Below, one piece after another: positions 7,047 through 8,560 of a stretch of DNA of 8,560 bases (position 1 is its first letter; every line of letters begins with the position of its first letter). Made by a program: the position numbers and the translations under genes. The notes under the pieces were generated by a model that saw nothing but the letters and a program-made list of their open reading frames with translations, had not been told where the DNA came from and made no database searches. The stretch is from Oscillospiraceae bacterium (lineage in GTDB: Bacteria > Bacillota > Clostridia > Oscillospirales > Ruminococcaceae): positions 2,860-11,419 of the forward strand of contig DQFX01000011.1 of the NCBI GenBank assembly GCA_003531585.1, written 5' to 3'.

Positions 7047-7052
7047 AATACC

Positions 7053-8396
7053 ATGGGGAAAAATAATATCAGGAAAGGAATACTGCGCAGTCTGTGTGCA
7101 GCGGTGACTGCGTTTGCAGCGGCGGCCGTACCGGTCATGGGCGGCACGACTTTTGCGGATACGAAGGACTACGACCAGGAAATAGCGCAGCTTGAGCAGA
7201 AAGCGGAGCAGATCAAAAAAGACAACGAAGCCCGCGAGCAGCAGATAGGCAGCCTGAAAAGCGACGTTGCGGAAAACGAGCAGAAGATGGGGCTTTTGCA
7301 GGAGCAGATCAATGGTATCAACGACGAGGTAAAGACCTACGGTCAGCTTATAACCACGCAGCAGGAAAAGATCGCGGAAAAGGAAAACGAGATATACCTT
7401 ACCGAGCAGGACATCGAATCCAAGCAGGAAGAAATAAGCCAGACGGAAATCAAGATATCCGAGCTTGAAGCCCAGAACGACGAGAATCTGAAGAAATTCT
7501 CGAAGCTGATACGCGCTCTTTACATGAATAACACATCGGATACGCTTCCTATACTTGAGGGTTCGGACGACTGGTACAACTTCTTTACATATGTTGACGT
7601 TGTTCAGAATATATCAGAGCAGAACATGGATTTCATGAACGGACTGCTGGACGATATCCACGAGCAGCAGAACCTTATTTCGGGGCTTGAAGCGGATATA
7701 GACCAGCTCAACACGGATAAGTCGGAGCTTATTAACAAAAAGAGCGAGCTTGAGGGAGAACTCACCGCTCTTGAGGGCAAGAAATCCGAGGTGCAGCAGA
7801 TAGTAGACCAGCGCACCAGCGACCTTTACGACCTTGCGAGCGACAATCAGGACCTCCAGAATCAGGTGAACAATATACGCGGTCAGATCAACGCTTCCAA
7901 CGACGAGGTCGAGGAGATCAACTCCGCGATCGAGGAGCTGATACGTGCAAAGCAGGCGCAGAACACCGACGGCACTGTGTACAGCTCAGACGGCTTCAGA
8001 TGGCCGCTTGACAGCAACCTCCAGATGATAACTACATACTTCGGCTACGATAGCTGGCGCGGTGGAAATCACTATGGTATCGACGTCGGCAATGCAGGAA
8101 TCGGCGGTAAGAATATCTACGCGGCGCAGGGTGGTACTGTGATAACGGCATACGGCGACAGCGGCTGGCACGGCGGCTTCGGAAACTACATCATAATCGA
8201 CCACGGCGGTGGACTTTCCACGGTTTACGCGCATTGCAGTGCGGTCACAGTTACTGTAGGTCAGCAGGTCAATAAGGGCGACGTTATCGGATATGTCGGC
8301 ACTACGGGCTGGTCGACCGGAAATCACCTGCATTTTGAGACGCGTGTGAATGGTACTGCGGTCAATCCGTTCAGTTATTCCTACGAATATGTATGA
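7053..8396 (+). CDS. Exported coiled-coil M23 (LytM-type) peptidoglycan endopeptidase
   Basis: Predicted zinc endopeptidase that cuts peptide cross-bridges in the cell wall during growth or division. From the ATG at 7053 it has 447 residues. A signal peptide occupies 1-35: basic start, Ala-rich core (about 13-30), and TFA before Asp36 as the likely cleavage site. Residues about 38-305 are mostly heptad-like coiled coil, Glu/Gln/Lys-rich, broken near 150-200 by a segment (KLIRALYMNN, then a VDVVQNI stretch) resembling the N-terminal regulatory domain of PcsB/CwlO-type hydrolases, which FtsEX controls in other Firmicutes. The C-terminal M23 domain (about 316-440) is intact: HYGID gives His340 and Asp344, YAHCS gives His394, and HLHF gives His425 and His427, the last a zinc ligand. 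Cys395 is the only cysteine in the mature protein. It has its own promoter and terminator. Starting at ATG 7032 would give 454 residues. FtsEX control is inference; no ftsEX lies nearby. Confidence 0.9.
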   Translation: MGKNNIRKGILRSLCAAVTAFAAAAVPVMGGTTFADTKDYDQEIAQLEQKAEQIKKDNEAREQQIGSLKSDVAENEQKMGLLQEQINGINDEVKTYGQLITTQQEKIAEKENEIYLTEQDIESKQEEISQTEIKISELEAQNDENLKKFSKLIRALYMNNTSDTLPILEGSDDWYNFFTYVDVVQNISEQNMDFMNGLLDDIHEQQNLISGLEADIDQLNTDKSELINKKSELEGELTALEGKKSEVQQIVDQRTSDLYDLASDNQDLQNQVNNIRGQINASNDEVEEINSAIEELIRAKQAQNTDGTVYSSDGFRWPLDSNLQMITTYFGYDSWRGGNHYGIDVGNAGIGGKNIYAAQGGTVITAYGDSGWHGGFGNYIIIDHGGGLSTVYAHCSAVTVTVGQQVNKGDVIGYVGTTGWSTGNHLHFETRVNGTAVNPFSYSYEYV

Positions 8397-8432
8397 TGAA
8401 TTCTGCGGTTTGATATTCTTGGATATAAAAAG

Positions 8433-8460
8433 ACGGGCAGGCGGTGAGCTTGCCCGTTTT
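8433..8460 (+). terminator. Intrinsic terminator of the M23 peptidase gene
   Basis: ACGGGCAGGC (8433-8442) pairs with GCTTGCCCGT (8448-8457), 10 bp with one G-U pair, around a five-base GGTGA loop. TTTT occupies 8457-8460. It starts 36 bases after the stop codon. Confidence 0.9.
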
Positions 8461-8479
8461 CTGTTGGGTAAACTATAAT
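8450..8479 (+). promoter_or_regulatory. Possible promoter for a gene beyond the window
   Basis: A perfect TATAAT (8474-8479) is preceded at 18 bp by TTGCCC (8450-8455), which matches four of six -35 positions and lies inside the descending arm of the M23 terminator. Transcription would start near 8486 and run off the right end. The -10 alone could be chance in an AT-rich gap. Confidence 0.4.
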
Positions 8480-8494
8480 TTAGATGTGTAATGT

Positions 8495-8529
8495 TCTTCC
8501 GAAACAGTCCACCGGACTGTTTCGGAGGA
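8495..8529. repeat. Long near-perfect palindrome (16-bp stem, 3-base loop)
   Basis: Positions 8495-8510 pair with 8514-8529 around a three-base ACC loop. The inner 12 bp, CCGAAACAGTCC with GGACTGTTTCGG, are perfect; outward come an A-T, one G-U, a C-G and a T-A pair. No T-run follows on either strand, so it is not a standard terminator in either direction. It would be close to the 5' end of a transcript from the candidate promoter at 8450-8479. The compact AGTCC-ACC-GGACT core suggests a dispersed palindromic repeat (REP-like), but only one copy is seen here. Confidence 0.6.
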
Positions 8530-8560
8530 TATGTACAACTAGATTTTATATGTTGCTTGT
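8530..8560. other. AT-rich right edge without recognised gene
   Basis: This short tail carries a TGTACA (8532-8537) immediately after the palindrome and AT-rich sequence. No start codon with a ribosome binding site is visible before the window ends. Confidence 0.4.

Noticed and set aside
7032..7052. Upstream ATG at 7032 as the start of the M23 peptidase
   Set aside because: The only Shine-Dalgarno-like bases (AAGG 7027-7030) are one base from that ATG, whereas ATG 7053 has AGAGAGGG at six bases and yields a standard signal peptide.
1..8560. CRISPR array, insertion sequence, prophage, tRNA or defence island
   Set aside because: No spaced direct repeats, transposase or integrase motifs, tRNA-like cloverleaf or defence genes were seen. 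SbcCD is a housekeeping repair complex here and not evidence of a defence system.

Overview
The window looks like the chromosome of a fibre-degrading anaerobic Bacillota, most likely a Ruminococcus-like member of the Oscillospiraceae. The reasons are two GH5 subfamily-4-type cellulases of the kind common in rumen and gut ruminococci, strong AGGAGG-type ribosome binding sites, near-consensus sigma-A promoters, GC-rich coding sequence with very frequent ATA isoleucine codons, and a Gram-positive-type coiled-coil plus M23 wall hydrolase. The assignment is inference from gene content and codon habit; there is no rRNA to confirm it. All genes are on the + strand and the window is densely coding.

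Layout. Positions 1-126 are a control region with an operator-like palindrome, a near-consensus promoter (48-76) and a short leader. Positions 127-2517 hold two tandem paralogous secreted GH5 endoglucanases, the first a lipoprotein and the second apparently released. They are closed by a strong intrinsic terminator (2522-2551). Positions 2567-6869 hold sbcD and sbcC, which overlap by 20 bp and encode the Mre11-Rad50-like SbcCD nuclease. Positions 6870-7052 hold an imperfect hairpin, a near-perfect promoter (6941-6970) and a leader that starts in a 9-bp inverted repeat. Positions 7053-8396 encode an exported M23 (LytM-type) peptidoglycan endopeptidase with an N-terminal coiled coil, followed by an intrinsic terminator (8433-8460). 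The last ~100 bases hold a possible promoter whose -35 lies in that terminator, then a 16-bp long-stem palindrome, and appear to be the leader of a gene beyond the window.

How they work together. The cellulase pair is a plausible two-gene operon for beta-glucan (cellulose or xyloglucan) breakdown, with one enzyme tethered to the cell and one free. SbcCD (repair of hairpins and blocked DNA ends) and the M23 hydrolase (wall remodelling) are housekeeping units with no evident functional link to the cellulases. I found no transposase, CRISPR array, phage gene, tRNA or unknown multi-gene system. The less ordinary material is non-coding: the palindrome at the right end, the 5'-terminal hairpin of the M23 gene, the TGTACA hexamers at promoters, and the tight packing of a terminator against the sbcD ribosome binding site.
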